Below are positions 1 to 7,972 of a DNA stretch of 64,000 bases, in pieces. The notes under the pieces were generated by a model. That model made no database searches and was not told where the DNA came from. It saw only the letters and a list, made by a program, of their open reading frames with translations. The stretch comes from Dictyobacter kobayashii. GTDB lineage: Bacteria; Chloroflexota; Ktedonobacteria; Ktedonobacterales; Ktedonobacteraceae. The translations under genes and the position numbers were made by a program. The stretch lies in NCBI RefSeq assembly GCF_003967555.1, contig NZ_BIFS01000001.1, positions 5,394,001-5,458,000 on the forward strand, read 5' to 3'. Every line of letters starts with the position of its first letter. The stretch's first letter is position 1.

Positions 1-2
1 TC

Positions 3-238
3 AAGCGCCTTTTCACCGAGCGCAACTTCGGCCTGGTCGATAGCTATCGCACCCTGGCCGAGAAAAACAACGTCAGTTTATCGCAATTCGCCCTGGCCTG
101 GGTTCTGAATCAGCCGCGCGTGACCTCCGCTATCCTGGGGCCAGTAAGGTCGAGCACATCACAGATGCCATAGCGATCTGTGACTGGCAGTGGCCAAAAG
201 AGCTGCTCAAAGAGGTCGATCAGATTTATCGTGCCTGA
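3..238 (+). pseudogene. Aldo/keto reductase, C-terminal part, frameshifted
   Basis: The window opens inside a gene for an aldo/keto reductase, an NAD(P)H-dependent (beta/alpha)8 oxidoreductase. The visible C-terminal part reads LVDSYRTLAEKNNVSLSQFA, then ALAWVLNQPRVTSAILGP, the typical end-of-barrel sequence of the family. Near position 145-151 the frame breaks. Adding one base restores a run through KVEHITDAI to a stop at 236-238, with the usual closing helix. The start lies outside the window. The break is a one-base loss, like many others here, so it may be a sequence error rather than a dead gene. Exact substrate cannot be told. Confidence 0.8.
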
Positions 239-282
239 CACGTTACTGTTTAGCTGTTTTGGGTGTTCCTGAATGCTTTGTC

Positions 283-322
283 TTGACAGGGTGGAATGTA
301 TGTTCTATTGTATGTGATACAA
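283..322 (+). promoter_or_regulatory. Promoter with overlapping operator dyad for the ArsC-like gene
   Basis: A TTGACA -35 box (283-288) is followed after 17 bases by TATTGT (306-311). The -10 box overlaps a perfect inverted repeat TTGTAT-GTG-ATACAA (308-322), placed where a repressor would block the polymerase. The start codon of the ArsC-like gene lies 30 bases downstream. The regulator is not identified. Confidence 0.55.
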
Positions 323-351
323 CCATAAATGGCAAAGGAACAGGTGGTAGT

Positions 352-804
352 ATGAGACAGGCACGCAGGCGTCTCTTCTTCTTATGCGCCCGGCGTTCGG
401 TGCGGGCGTTGCTGGCGGCCAGCCTGCTGACGGCTCAGGAGGAGGAATTGTGGGATGTGTGGATTGCCCCTGGCACTTTCACGTCACAGGAGCTTGACCT
501 GGTGCGCCAGGTTTTGTCTGAAGCTGCTGTGCCGTTACTGAGCTCACCACAGACCACCGAGCCATCCTTCGCCTTGTCCTGGGACGAAGGCGTGGTGTTG
601 TGTAGCGGGGCTGCTGATCAGTGACCCTTCATTCCTAACGCCGGTCGGCGTCAACTCTGGTCCGTTGAGGACCTACCTTCACCTGACTTGCCAGTGGAGG
701 AGCAATTGCGTGTCTATCGCCGCCTTCGTATCGCACTCACGCAGGCTATCAGGATGAACCTGCTCCTGCCTCGAAAATTAGCGCTGCTGCCACAACGTAA
801 ATAG
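352..804 (+). CDS. ArsC-like (LMW-PTPase fold) protein with in-frame TGA; candidate selenoprotein
   Basis: The reading frame starts at ATG 352 after AGGTGG and runs to TAG 802-804 if TGA 622-624 is read through (150 residues). It resembles thioredoxin-coupled arsenate reductases: an N-terminal C-x5-R P-loop (CARRSVR, Cys12 to Arg18), then WDVWIAPG, then LCSGAADQ-TGA-PFIP, and a closing RRQLWSVEDLPSPD with a Y-R-x-L-R helix. In ArsC the two redox cysteines are C82 and C89 with six residues between them. Here Cys and the TGA have the same six-residue gap, so TGA takes the place of Cys89. A hairpin with GGTC loop follows 18 bases after the TGA. The P-loop lacks the usual Asn, so arsenate as substrate is uncertain. 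Alternatives: a nonsense mutation or a base-call error. The next gene starts 31 bases downstream, probably in one operon. Confidence 0.65.
625..660 (+). promoter_or_regulatory. bSECIS-like hairpin after TGA 622-624
   Basis: Positions 638-642 (ACGCC) pair perfectly with 647-651 (GGCGT), leaving a four-base loop GGTC at 643-646. The loop begins 18 bases after the TGA. In the E. coli fdhF selenocysteine insertion element the GGUC apical loop also follows the UGA by 18 bases, as I recall that sequence. A G early in the apical loop and this spacing fit the accepted bacterial SECIS model. The stem is only 5 bp, so chance cannot be ruled out. Confidence 0.55.
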
Positions 805-835
805 CGATGGATGAGCTATAAAAAGGAATTGTTAT

Positions 836-1282
836 ATGGTCAAAAAACAGGATGAGACCCGGGTTGTCCATTTACATTTGACGTGTTTACAATCATTAGA
901 ACGTAGCTGCAATTATGAGCAGACCGTGTCAGGTCTGCAGGATCGTCAGCAGGGACTCCTCGCCGGGCAATTGCACGCTAATGATTCTGTTTCTTATAGT
1001 ACTGAGGTCCTCGTTATTTCTGACGACAAGGCTGGTAAGGTTCGTTTTCGTGGTCCCTATGTGCATGGTACGCCAACCGTCTCCTTCCTCTACCTTAGTT
1101 TAAGGCGATCCGATCCCGAGCAGCCTGCCTGGATCAAGCGGCTGAAGATTCCCTTGCCTGACATCACATGGGATGAGATTACGCAGGCGCCTGAAGGCTG
1201 CGTTTATGCGGTGCGGGTTGCAGGCACCGGGGCTGGCACCGTTTCTTTACTTGATGGCGGTTGGCAGCGGCAGAATGATTAA
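836..1282 (+). CDS. DUF5990 family protein
   Basis: A 148-residue soluble protein of unknown function. The centre reads FRGPYVHGTPTVSFLYLSL followed by a W-I-K-R-L-K-I-P-L segment, the pattern of DUF5990 proteins (D-F-x-G-P-x-V-x-G, F-L-Y-L-S-W, R-x-K). The start at 836 is preceded by AAAGGAA. It follows the ArsC-like gene by 31 bases on the same strand, so the two are probably co-transcribed. The sequence gives no basis for a biochemical role. Confidence 0.7.
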   Translation: MVKKQDETRVVHLHLTCLQSLERSCNYEQTVSGLQDRQQGLLAGQLHANDSVSYSTEVLVISDDKAGKVRFRGPYVHGTPTVSFLYLSLRRSDPEQPAWIKRLKIPLPDITWDEITQAPEGCVYAVRVAGTGAGTVSLLDGGWQRQND

Positions 1283-1381
1283 TCCTCTGTTTTAGCAATG
1301 TAGCCGGGTGGGGGACTCGATTGCTTTTCAGCTATGCTTGTGGTAAAAGATAGGTATATTTTGATAACTGGATGGAATGCC

Positions 1382-1936
1382 ATGAAGACCAAAAATGAAG
1401 CGATCTCCCACATAATAGCTATTCTTAGCGCCGTTTGTGTAGTTATACTCGACCAATGGAGCAAGAATCAGGTCGTGGCCCACCTGAGCCCGCCTGATAG
1501 TGGCCGCAGCGTGTCGGTGCTGGGTGACTATTTGACGCTCTACTATGTGCAGAACTGGAATTCAGCCATGGGCCTCCTGACCAATCCTGTGTTACTGGGT
1601 GTGCTGATTGTCATTGCGCTGGTGGTGTTGATCTCATTCTACTGGCGCCTGTTCCGCACGGGACCGCTGGTCTACAAAGTGCTCTTTGGCCTGATCCTGG
1701 GTGGCGCGGCCGGCAATATCCTTGATCGCTTTATTCGTGGCGGTTACGTGGTCGATTTTATCTATTTCCGCCTGCCGCAGATTGGCTTTAAGTTCTATAT
1801 ATTTAATATAGCGGATGCGGCGATCTCTGTCGGGGTGGCCCTTCTCTTTATACTGTTGCTCTTCTCCGATTCCCGTCGCTCAAAAGAACATACAGATACT
1901 GTACAGTCTGCCAGTACCTCGGGCAAGCTTTCATAA
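1382..1936 (+). CDS. lspA: Signal peptidase II (prolipoprotein signal peptidase)
   Basis: An inner-membrane aspartyl protease that removes signal peptides from lipidated prolipoproteins. Four hydrophobic segments are visible. The family blocks are present: ILDQWSKN near the N-terminus, NWNSAMGLL, GGAAGNILDRFIRGGYVVDF containing one catalytic Asp, and FNIADAAISVG containing the other. I chose ATG 1382 (184 residues) because its N-terminus, MKTKNEAIS then a membrane segment, fits the family length. An in-frame ATG at 1334 would add 16 residues and has a poorer upstream site. It stands alone here, with no rluD or ileS next to it. Confidence 0.93.
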   Translation: MKTKNEAISHIIAILSAVCVVILDQWSKNQVVAHLSPPDSGRSVSVLGDYLTLYYVQNWNSAMGLLTNPVLLGVLIVIALVVLISFYWRLFRTGPLVYKVLFGLILGGAAGNILDRFIRGGYVVDFIYFRLPQIGFKFYIFNIADAAISVGVALLFILLLFSDSRRSKEHTDTVQSASTSGKLS

Positions 1937-1990
1937 TATATGTAATTACCCTATCACAAAGCAGTGGGCTCGGCGGTTTGCTTGTCGAGC

Positions 1991-2268
1991 TCACATCCCG
2001 GCTATCGATGGCCGTAAATGCCTTTCTGGTGTATAGGATGGCAGGAAGCGTAGCAGATCATTCATGGCGTCATTCCACTGGTCGATCAGCACATGTTGGT
2101 CTCGGACCAGTTGCTCGCGACGATTTAAGACCGCGAAATAGCCCCCAGGCTCTCCTGTTCCAGAGCCTGGTTCATCTTCTGCTCCATCAAGGTATCTAGC
2201 TCGCGAATGTGCAGCGTTAACTCCTGTACGCGCTGGATTGCCTCTTGATACGTTGCTACTTCTCTCAT
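1991..2268 (-). CDS. Small coiled-coil protein, frameshifted
   Basis: On the minus strand an ATG at 2268 sits behind AGGAG and opens a highly helical, Q/E-rich sequence (REVATYQEAIQRVQELT and on). It stops early, but adding one base at the C run 2142-2146 continues it as GYFAVLNRREQLVRDQHVL to a stop at 1991-1993, giving 92 residues that look like one coiled coil. Short helical proteins of this kind are common next to unrelated genes in such genomes. The function is unknown. It faces lspA convergently and is divergent from ptxD. Confidence 0.5.
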
Positions 2269-2469
2269 CAACTTTCTCCTGCCGGTGCGCCTTTAGCGAC
2301 CGCTTTGCCTATCCTTCTGCGACAGAAATTGTCTGCGCTGATGATTGTCAGCGTATCTCGTAGTATTTATCGATGTCAAACACAGCCTGTTCATAGGTAC
2401 GGTTTTGAGTTATGCTAACAAGTAGTAGATTATATTTAGTATGTATGAGAAATGAGTCGGGTAGTAATA

Positions 2470-3474
2470 ATGACCAGGCCAAGTGTGGTGGTGACCCACC
2501 GTGTACATCCTGAAGTGTTGCAGTTGCTTGAGCAGTTCTGTACTGTGGTGCCCAATCAGAGCGCTGAGACGTTGCCGCGGGCGGAGATATTGGCGCGGGC
2601 GCGCTCTGCCCAGGGCTTGCTGGCGTTTATGCCGGATTGGGTGGATGAGGCGTTCCTGGCGGCCTGCCCTGAACTGCGCGTGGTGGCGGGTGCCCTCAAG
2701 GGTTATGATAATTTTGATGTCGCCGCCTGCACGCGCCGTGGTGTCTGGCTGACGATTGTTCCTGATCTGTTGACGGTCCCGACCGCTGAACTGGCGGTGG
2801 GCTTATTGTTGGGCCTTACCCGCCACCTGCATGAGGGGGATCGTCTTGTGCGCAGTGGTAGCTATCATGGCTGGCGGCCACAACTATACGGGACCGGCCT
2901 GACCGGGCGCGCCGTGGGTATCCTGGGCCTGGGAGCTGTCGGCCGGGCCTTAGCACGGCGGCTGGCAGGCTTTGATGTTAAGCTGCTCTATTTCGATGCT
3001 GTGCGCCTGGATGAGCAGCAAGAAGAGCGTCTGGGTGTGCGCTATGCCACCCTTGATGAGCTGCTGACCGGCAGTGAGATTATCTTTCCTTTGCTCCCCT
3101 TGAACCGTGAGACGCGGCACCTCTTTGATGCGGCCTGCCTGGCTCGTCTGTGTCGAGGCGCGCTCTTGATCAATGTTGGGCGCGGCTCGATTGTGGATGA
3201 GCAGGCGGTCGCGGCCGCCCTGTCCACTGGCCAGCTTGGAGGCTATGCTGCCGATGTCTTTGAGTTAGAGGATTGGGCGCTGCCAGACCACCCTCAGCAG
3301 GTCCCGCCTGCCTTGCTGGCCGATGTCGCCCACACCTTCTTTACCCCTCACCTGGGAACCGCAGTGGCCGAGGCCAGGCTGGCCATCGAGCTGGAGGCCG
3401 CCCACAATATCCTGCAAGTCTTCCAGGGAAGCATCCCTCAGGGAGCTGTCAATCGCCCTGCTACCTTCAGGTAA
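2470..3474 (+). CDS. ptxD: Phosphonate (phosphite) dehydrogenase, PtxD-like
   Basis: A D-2-hydroxyacid dehydrogenase of about 334 residues that closely follows known PtxD, the NAD-dependent enzyme oxidising phosphite to phosphate. Matching blocks in order: VVTHRVHPEVLQLL, LLAFMPDWVDEAFLAACPEL, ALKGYDNFDVAACTRRGVWL, VPDLLTVPTAELAVGL, YGTGL, Rossmann loop GILGLGAVGRALA, the catalytic Arg block NVGRGSIVDEQAV, GGYAADVFELEDWA carrying the Glu, and FFTPHLGTAV carrying the His. PtxD-specific blocks are conserved, not only general family residues. I chose ATG 2470 because it aligns with the PtxD start; ATG 2452 is also possible. No phosphite ABC importer (ptxABC) is adjacent; the next operon is of the export type. 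Confidence 0.85.
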   Translation: MTRPSVVVTHRVHPEVLQLLEQFCTVVPNQSAETLPRAEILARARSAQGLLAFMPDWVDEAFLAACPELRVVAGALKGYDNFDVAACTRRGVWLTIVPDLLTVPTAELAVGLLLGLTRHLHEGDRLVRSGSYHGWRPQLYGTGLTGRAVGILGLGAVGRALARRLAGFDVKLLYFDAVRLDEQQEERLGVRYATLDELLTGSEIIFPLLPLNRETRHLFDAACLARLCRGALLINVGRGSIVDEQAVAAALSTGQLGGYAADVFELEDWALPDHPQQVPPALLADVAHTFFTPHLGTAVAEARLAIELEAAHNILQVFQGSIPQGAVNRPATFR

Positions 3475-3492
3475 AACCTTCAACATCAGATG

Positions 3493-3578
3493 GAGGGTTT
3501 TATCGCTCTGGGTTCTGCCTGATTCGTCCATTGAGCCAGTCAGGCAGAACCCAGAGCGGTAAAGTGCTTTAAACCCTC
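3493..3578. terminator. Long nested hairpin after ptxD
   Basis: A perfect 19-bp stem pairs 3504-3522 with 3540-3558 around a 17-base loop. It is enclosed by an outer pairing of GAGGGTTT (3493-3500) with AAACCCTC (3571-3578). It begins 18 bases after the ptxD stop codon. There is no long T run, so it may end transcription in both directions or protect the 3' end. Confidence 0.6.
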
Positions 3579-3713
3579 TACACTTGCATATGTGTTGTAT
3601 GGTTTAGATGTTGCCAATAAAGCAAGGCCGGCCCGGGCAGCATAGCATGTGTATAAGCATGCCTGAAGCAAGAGTGTAATAGACCTTACAGAAATGTGGA
3701 GGGAGGCATTACT

Positions 3714-4694
3714 ATGTCTGGAATTGCTGTCAATCATCTTTCCATGCGCTATAAAGTTCCTGTGCGTGAGGCTGGCTTACAGGCGGCATTGGGCTCGTTG
3801 TTTCGGCGCCGCTATCGTGAGGTGCAGGCGGTACAGGACATCTCGTTCTCCATCGAACCTGGCGAGCTGGTGGGCTTCATTGGCCCTAATGGGGCGGGTA
3901 AGACAACAACCCTGAAAATGTTGAGTGGCATCCTGCATCCCAGTGGTGGGACGGTGCGTGTGCAGGGCTTTACGCCCTGGAGCCGTGAGGTGCCCTTTTT
4001 GCGCTCGATCGCCTTGATCCGTGGCAGCCAGCCGATTGGTGGCCCAACCGAGTTGACGGTGTTGGACTCGCTGCGCTTTCAGCAAACGATCTATGATGTT
4101 TCGGTGCTGGATTTCCAGAAGAACCTGGCCGAGTTGACCGAGCTGCTGGACCTGGAGCAACTGCTGGGCCGCCAGGTGCGTGCCCTGAGCCTGGGTGAGC
4201 GGATGCGCTGTGGTCTGGCGCTCTCCTTGATCTACCGTCCTCGCGTCCTCTTCCTGGATGAACCGACGCTGGGTCTGGATGTGATGGCCGTTGGCATGAT
4301 GCGCCGTTTTATCGCCAGCTATTGCCGCCGCACCGGTGCGACGGTCCTGCTGACCAGCCACTACATGGTGGACGTGGAGACCCTCTGTAACCGCATTATC
4401 CTGATTGACAAAGGTATCATCAAATACGATGGCGACCTGAACGGGCTCACGGCCCGGCTGTCTCCCACCAAGCTTCTACGGGTGACGATTTCTGATAGCC
4501 ACAACCATGATTGGCAGAGCTACGGCGAGCTAGTTGAGTTGAATGGAGCTACGGCTGTGTTGCGCCTCCCGCGTGAGCAGGTGCCCGGGCTGACGGCCCG
4601 CCTGCTCGCCGAATTGGAGGTCTCCGATCTATCGGTAGAGGAGCCGCCGCTGGAGAGTGTGATCGACCAGATCTACCGGGAGGGTGTGCTATGA
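3714..4694 (+). CDS. ABC-2 type exporter, ATP-binding subunit
   Basis: The nucleotide-binding subunit of an ABC-2 exporter. It has Walker A GPNGAGKTT, a signature LSLGERMRCGLALSLIYRP, Walker B RVLFLDEPTLGLD and a switch histidine in TSHYMVDVE. The long N-terminal stretch with REAGLQAALGSLFRRRYREV before the core is typical of the COG4586 group, which pairs with two different permeases. ATG 3714 was chosen because GGAGGGAGG lies seven bases upstream; an earlier ATG at 3696 overlaps that site. The stop overlaps the start of the first permease by four bases (ATGA), indicating translational coupling. The cargo is unknown. Confidence 0.9.
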   Translation: MSGIAVNHLSMRYKVPVREAGLQAALGSLFRRRYREVQAVQDISFSIEPGELVGFIGPNGAGKTTTLKMLSGILHPSGGTVRVQGFTPWSREVPFLRSIALIRGSQPIGGPTELTVLDSLRFQQTIYDVSVLDFQKNLAELTELLDLEQLLGRQVRALSLGERMRCGLALSLIYRPRVLFLDEPTLGLDVMAVGMMRRFIASYCRRTGATVLLTSHYMVDVETLCNRIILIDKGIIKYDGDLNGLTARLSPTKLLRVTISDSHNHDWQSYGELVELNGATAVLRLPREQVPGLTARLLAELEVSDLSVEEPPLESVIDQIYREGVL

Positions 4695-5461
4695 AGCGCT
4701 TGCTCCGTTTGTTGCTGATGGCTACCTGGCGGCAGATCCTGCAGTGGCTGGCCTGGCGCTCTTTCCTGCTTACGATGGTTATTAATCAGGCTGTCGCGCC
4801 CCTGCTGGGCCTGGCGATCTGGACCGTCGCCCTGCCTGGCAGTTCGACCATCTCGACCTACTACATCGCTTTGCTGGTGAGCCAGCTCCTGACCGTCTCG
4901 TATGAGCAGCATACCTTCTCCAATGGTATCTATGCCGGCGAACTGAGTCATGACCTGCTCAAACCGCAGCCGGTGGTGCTGGGACCGCTAGGTGCCAACA
5001 TCGCTCTGCGTTTCTGGCATATCATGATCGGCCTGCCCCTGATCCTGCTGCTGGAGCTCATTACCCACGCCCACTTTGCCCTCACGGACATCCTGTTCGC
5101 CCTACCGGCACTCTTACTGGCGGCCATCTTGCGCTTTTTGTTTACCTATCTCCTCTCGCTCTCGGCTTTCTGGACCGAGCAGGCGCACGGCGTGGCTGGC
5201 TTTGGTGAGACGCTGCTCTTTCTGCTGGGTGGCTCTGCGGTCCCGATCCCGCTTTTCCCCTCCAATCTGCGTCTTTGGGGGGAGGCGCTACCATTCCGCG
5301 CCATGCTTGGTTTTCCGGCCGAGATCGTCAGCGAGCATCTCGCGCCGCCAGCATTGCTGCTCGGCTATGGCTGGCAGCTGCTCTGGATTATTCTCTTTCT
5401 AGCCGGGGTTATGCTGGCCTGGCAGGCTGGTGTGCGTCGCTATACCGCGATTGGAGGGTAA
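4691..5461 (+). CDS. ABC-2 type exporter, permease subunit 1
   Basis: A 256-residue inner-membrane protein with about six hydrophobic helices, beginning MKRLLRLLLMATWRQILQW. It matches the COG4587-type permease that accompanies COG4586 ATPases: a conserved cytoplasmic segment (SNGIYAGELSHDLLKPQPVV) precedes the second membrane block. It overlaps the ATPase gene by four bases, and the second permease starts four bases after its end, so all three form one tight operon. The substrate cannot be deduced. Confidence 0.85.
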   Translation: MKRLLRLLLMATWRQILQWLAWRSFLLTMVINQAVAPLLGLAIWTVALPGSSTISTYYIALLVSQLLTVSYEQHTFSNGIYAGELSHDLLKPQPVVLGPLGANIALRFWHIMIGLPLILLLELITHAHFALTDILFALPALLLAAILRFLFTYLLSLSAFWTEQAHGVAGFGETLLFLLGGSAVPIPLFPSNLRLWGEALPFRAMLGFPAEIVSEHLAPPALLLGYGWQLLWIILFLAGVMLAWQAGVRRYTAIGG

Positions 5462-5465
5462 AACC

Positions 5466-6247
5466 ATGCGTATCCTAAGAATCTTTGCTTTGATCTTCTC
5501 GCTCTCCCTGCGCCGTGAGCTGACTTTTCGTGCTAACTTCCTGTTCCAGATCTTGATGACCTTGATCGGGATCGGCTCTGGCTGGATCGCCCTGAGCCTG
5601 ATCTATACCCAGACGCACGCGCTGGCTGGTTGGAGCGAGGGGGAGGCCATCATCCTGCTTGGCACCTTTCAACTGGTGAGCGGTTTCCTGGCTGCCTGCA
5701 TCGAGCCAAATCTGAGCTGGTTTGGTGGCCAGATCAAAGATGGCCGCTTCGACCATCTTCTCTTGCGGCCGATCTCCAGCCTCTTCATGGCCAGCCTGGG
5801 TAGCTGTGCCCCGCTAGCGCTCTCCCAGGTTCTGCTGGGCCTGATCGTCATTTTCGTCGGCCTCAACCAGATCCATATCGTCCCCACCCTCTGGAGCTGG
5901 CTTAGCTGGTTCCTATTGCTCGCGGTCGGCTGTACCCTCACCTGGGCCTCCCGTGTCCTGCTCGCCTGCCTGGCCTTCTGGACCCCCTCTATCGAGCTAG
6001 ATGTCCTCTACTCCGCTGCCTGGCAGTTTGGGCGCTACCCCATCGATATCTACCGCCAGCCCCTGCGCCTCCTCCTGATCTCCGTTATTCCTATAGCTTT
6101 TGTCTCCACCTTCCCCACCCAGTCCCTCACCCGTGGCCCCAACCCCTCACCCTCCTCCTCGGTCTCGCTTTAGGCCTCCTGGCCATCCTACTTACCCACC
6201 TTACCTGGCAACGCGGCCTGCGCCGCTACACCAGTGCCACCTCATAG
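5466..6247 (+). CDS. ABC-2 type exporter, permease subunit 2, frameshifted near the end
   Basis: The second membrane subunit of the exporter (COG3694-like), restored length 260 residues, starting MRILRIFALIFSLSLRRELT after GGAGGG. The conserved block GQIKDGRFDHLLLRPISSLF matches the equivalent loop in these permeases. At the C run 6131-6134 one base is missing. Without it the frame ends at 6173 in a P/S-rich tail; with it the last membrane helix (GLALGLLAILLTHL) and the closing WQRGLRRYTSATS appear, ending at 6247. The basic, aromatic end resembles that of permease 1, which supports the restored frame. Confidence 0.8.
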
Positions 6248-6255
6248 ATCGCCCA

Positions 6256-6368
6256 AAGTGTACGTGCGGGGCTTGCCCCCGCTTTTTCCGTTCCTGCTCG
6301 AAAAATTAGAATAACAACGATGCGTATCGGTTCGAGGCTTATCCCCGAATCGATACGCATCGTTGGGC
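6256..6368. repeat. Family-1 repeat arm plus 51-bp hairpin after the ABC operon
   Basis: Positions 6256-6290 carry one arm of the dispersed family with core GTACGTGCGGGGCTTG. Directly after it, 6315-6365 form a near-perfect hairpin in which CAACGATGCGTATCG pairs with CGATACGCATCGTTG. It lies between the convergent ABC operon and the small gene at 6377 and may act as a terminator for both. Confidence 0.65.
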
Positions 6369-6376
6369 TAGCACAG

Positions 6377-6580
6377 TTATAGCTTATTCAACGCTAATCT
6401 CACATCATCAAGCACTACCGGGGTGAGATCATTGTTCGCACGAGCCATCTCGGCCACGTGCCAGGCTCTATCCCATTCTTCTCGGTAGGGGGCATCTTTC
6501 TGGACCTTCTTTTTCGCATAGTCGCTCAGGTACCTCTCCAGGCGTATGGTAAGTCGCATCTGTGTGATGGGATCACCCAT
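6377..6580 (-). CDS. Small hypothetical protein (67 aa)
   Basis: A 67-residue, charged and probably helical protein with no recognised family. It starts MGDPITQMRLTIRLERYLSD and ends in VLDDVRLALNKL, resembling short antitoxin-like or regulatory helices only in a general way. A GAGG lies somewhat far (13 bases) upstream of ATG 6580. It converges on the ABC exporter operon, with a repeat and hairpin between them. Composition and codon use look coding, but the call rests on little. Confidence 0.45.
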   Translation of the reverse strand: MGDPITQMRLTIRLERYLSDYAKKKVQKDAPYREEWDRAWHVAEMARANNDLTPVVLDDVRLALNKL

Positions 6581-7012
6581 GGTTTTATTTTACCTCGATC
6601 AAATGAATCCTTAGCAGCAGTCCAGTTACCTCTTCCGCTAGCTCAGGAAAAGCATGCATGTTTTTGGCCTACGCTGTCAGACTCATAGGAAGTTCTATGC
6701 GACTCTTTAAGTATACACTATCTGTTGGTGACGCGTAATAAATATCAAGTTATGCGGTGTCGACATTATTTTTTGACGTAATCATTTATAGCTAAACCAT
6801 TATAATAAAATGAAGTAAAGAGTGTTAGATTGTCAGACGATATTGCTTTAAACCTGATAATTTGCTAGTATAATCTCATAAATTAAATACCATACCTGTT
6901 TTTGTTGACAATGCTTTATCTGTCATGTACACTGTTGTATATAGCTTTATCTGCATAGCTTTACCTCATTTCTATTGCGGCTGGTGCTCCTAAAGCCATA
7001 AGGAGGCTTGCC
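6581..7012 (+). promoter_or_regulatory. A/T-rich intergenic region with slipin promoter
   Basis: About 430 bases, clearly richer in A and T than the flanks, with no gene that I can see. A good promoter for the slipin gene lies near its end: TTGACA (6905-6910), a 17-base spacer and TACACT (6928-6933). This leaves a leader of about 75 bases before the AAGGAGG site at 7000-7006. Confidence 0.5.
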
Positions 7013-7834
7013 ATGGGTCTACTGGTATGGGCTCTACTTGGCGTTATCGTCCTTGTTATTGCATTTCTCTTCCTCTCGGCTATTCGTATCGTACAGCAAT
7101 ATGAGCGTGGCGTAATCTTTGTGCTGGGACGCTTGATCGGTGCCAGGGGGCCGGGCCTCTTTCTTGTCCCACCGTTCATTTCACAGATGCGTACCGTCGA
7201 TCTGCGTATCGTCACGCACACCGTGCCGCCGCAAGAGATCATCTCACACGATAACGTGACGCTTAAAGTAACGGCGGTCCTCTACTTCAATGTCGTCGAT
7301 CCAGTGGCGGCCGTCGTCAATGTGGTGAACTTTAAACAGGCCACCACCCTGATCGGGCAAACATCCTTACGCAATGTCCTGGGCCAATCGGACCTGGATG
7401 AACTGCTAACGGAGCGCAGCAAGATTAATCATCAGCTGCAAGTGATTATCGATGAGCATACTTCGCGCTGGGGCGTGAAGGTAACGGCCGTCGAGGTGAA
7501 GGATCTGGAGTTGCCGATCTCAATGCAGCGTGCCATGGCCAAGCAGGCCGAGGCAGAGCGTGAGAAGCGCGCGAAAGTGATCCATGCCCAGGGTGAGTTA
7601 CAGGCCTCGACCCAGCTGGCGCGTGCCGCTGAAGTGTTGGGAGCTGAACCGGCCGCCTTACAGCTACGTTATCTGCAAACCCTGACCGAAATCGCCATCG
7701 AGAAGAATTCAACCATTATCTTCCCGCTACCGATGGATCTGGTCAAGCCATTGATGCAGATGACACAACACCAGGGTAGCGTACAGGTTCAGGAGCTCTC
7801 GAACGATTCTCATCGCGAGGGCGTTCTGACATAA
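7013..7834 (+). CDS. Slipin / stomatin-like SPFH (band 7) membrane protein
   Basis: A 273-residue membrane-anchored SPFH protein. An N-terminal helix (LLGVIVLVIAFLFLSAI) is followed by IVQQYERGVIFVLGRL, the stomatin block RGPGLFLVPPF, then DLRIVTHTVPPQEIISHDNV. The C-terminal coiled coil is rich in A, E and K (AKQAEAEREKRAKVIHAQGE). Slipins form oligomeric scaffolds at lipid microdomains and often pair with an NfeD protease partner; none is adjacent here. ATG 7013 follows AAGGAGG by six bases. It is monocistronic, with its own promoter. Confidence 0.92.
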   Translation: MGLLVWALLGVIVLVIAFLFLSAIRIVQQYERGVIFVLGRLIGARGPGLFLVPPFISQMRTVDLRIVTHTVPPQEIISHDNVTLKVTAVLYFNVVDPVAAVVNVVNFKQATTLIGQTSLRNVLGQSDLDELLTERSKINHQLQVIIDEHTSRWGVKVTAVEVKDLELPISMQRAMAKQAEAEREKRAKVIHAQGELQASTQLARAAEVLGAEPAALQLRYLQTLTEIAIEKNSTIIFPLPMDLVKPLMQMTQHQGSVQVQELSNDSHREGVLT

Positions 7835-7914
7835 TAAGTCCTGTTCACTTCAAGCGGGAAGGCACTTTCCAAAGCACGCTCTTACGTAGCTTTGGGCTTT
7901 CTTGCTATACCCAC

Positions 7915-7958
7915 TTGACAATTCTTCTCATTGCAACTATACTGGTTACAATGAGAAG
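7915..7958 (+). promoter_or_regulatory. Promoter and autoregulatory dyad of the Rrf2 gene
   Basis: TTGACA (7915-7920), a 17-base spacer and TATACT (7938-7943) form a strong promoter. A long dyad covers it: CTTCTCATTG (7924-7933) pairs with CAATGAGAAG (7949-7958), with an inner TGCAAC-N7-GTTACA core. The same core occurs before the SDR gene at 8654, pointing to one regulator for both. Confidence 0.7.
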
Positions 7959-7972
7959 AGGAGAGCATACAT

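Noticed and set aside
190..351. Longer N-terminus for the ArsC-like gene, starting at 190
   Set aside because: This part overlaps the end of the aldo/keto reductase, and the promoter and operator lie inside it; ATG 352 has a ribosome site.
2452..3474. Generic hydroxyacid dehydrogenase instead of PtxD
   Set aside because: Blocks specific to PtxD (MPDWVDEAFLAACPEL, VPDLLTVPTAEL, GYAADVFELEDWA) are conserved along the whole length.
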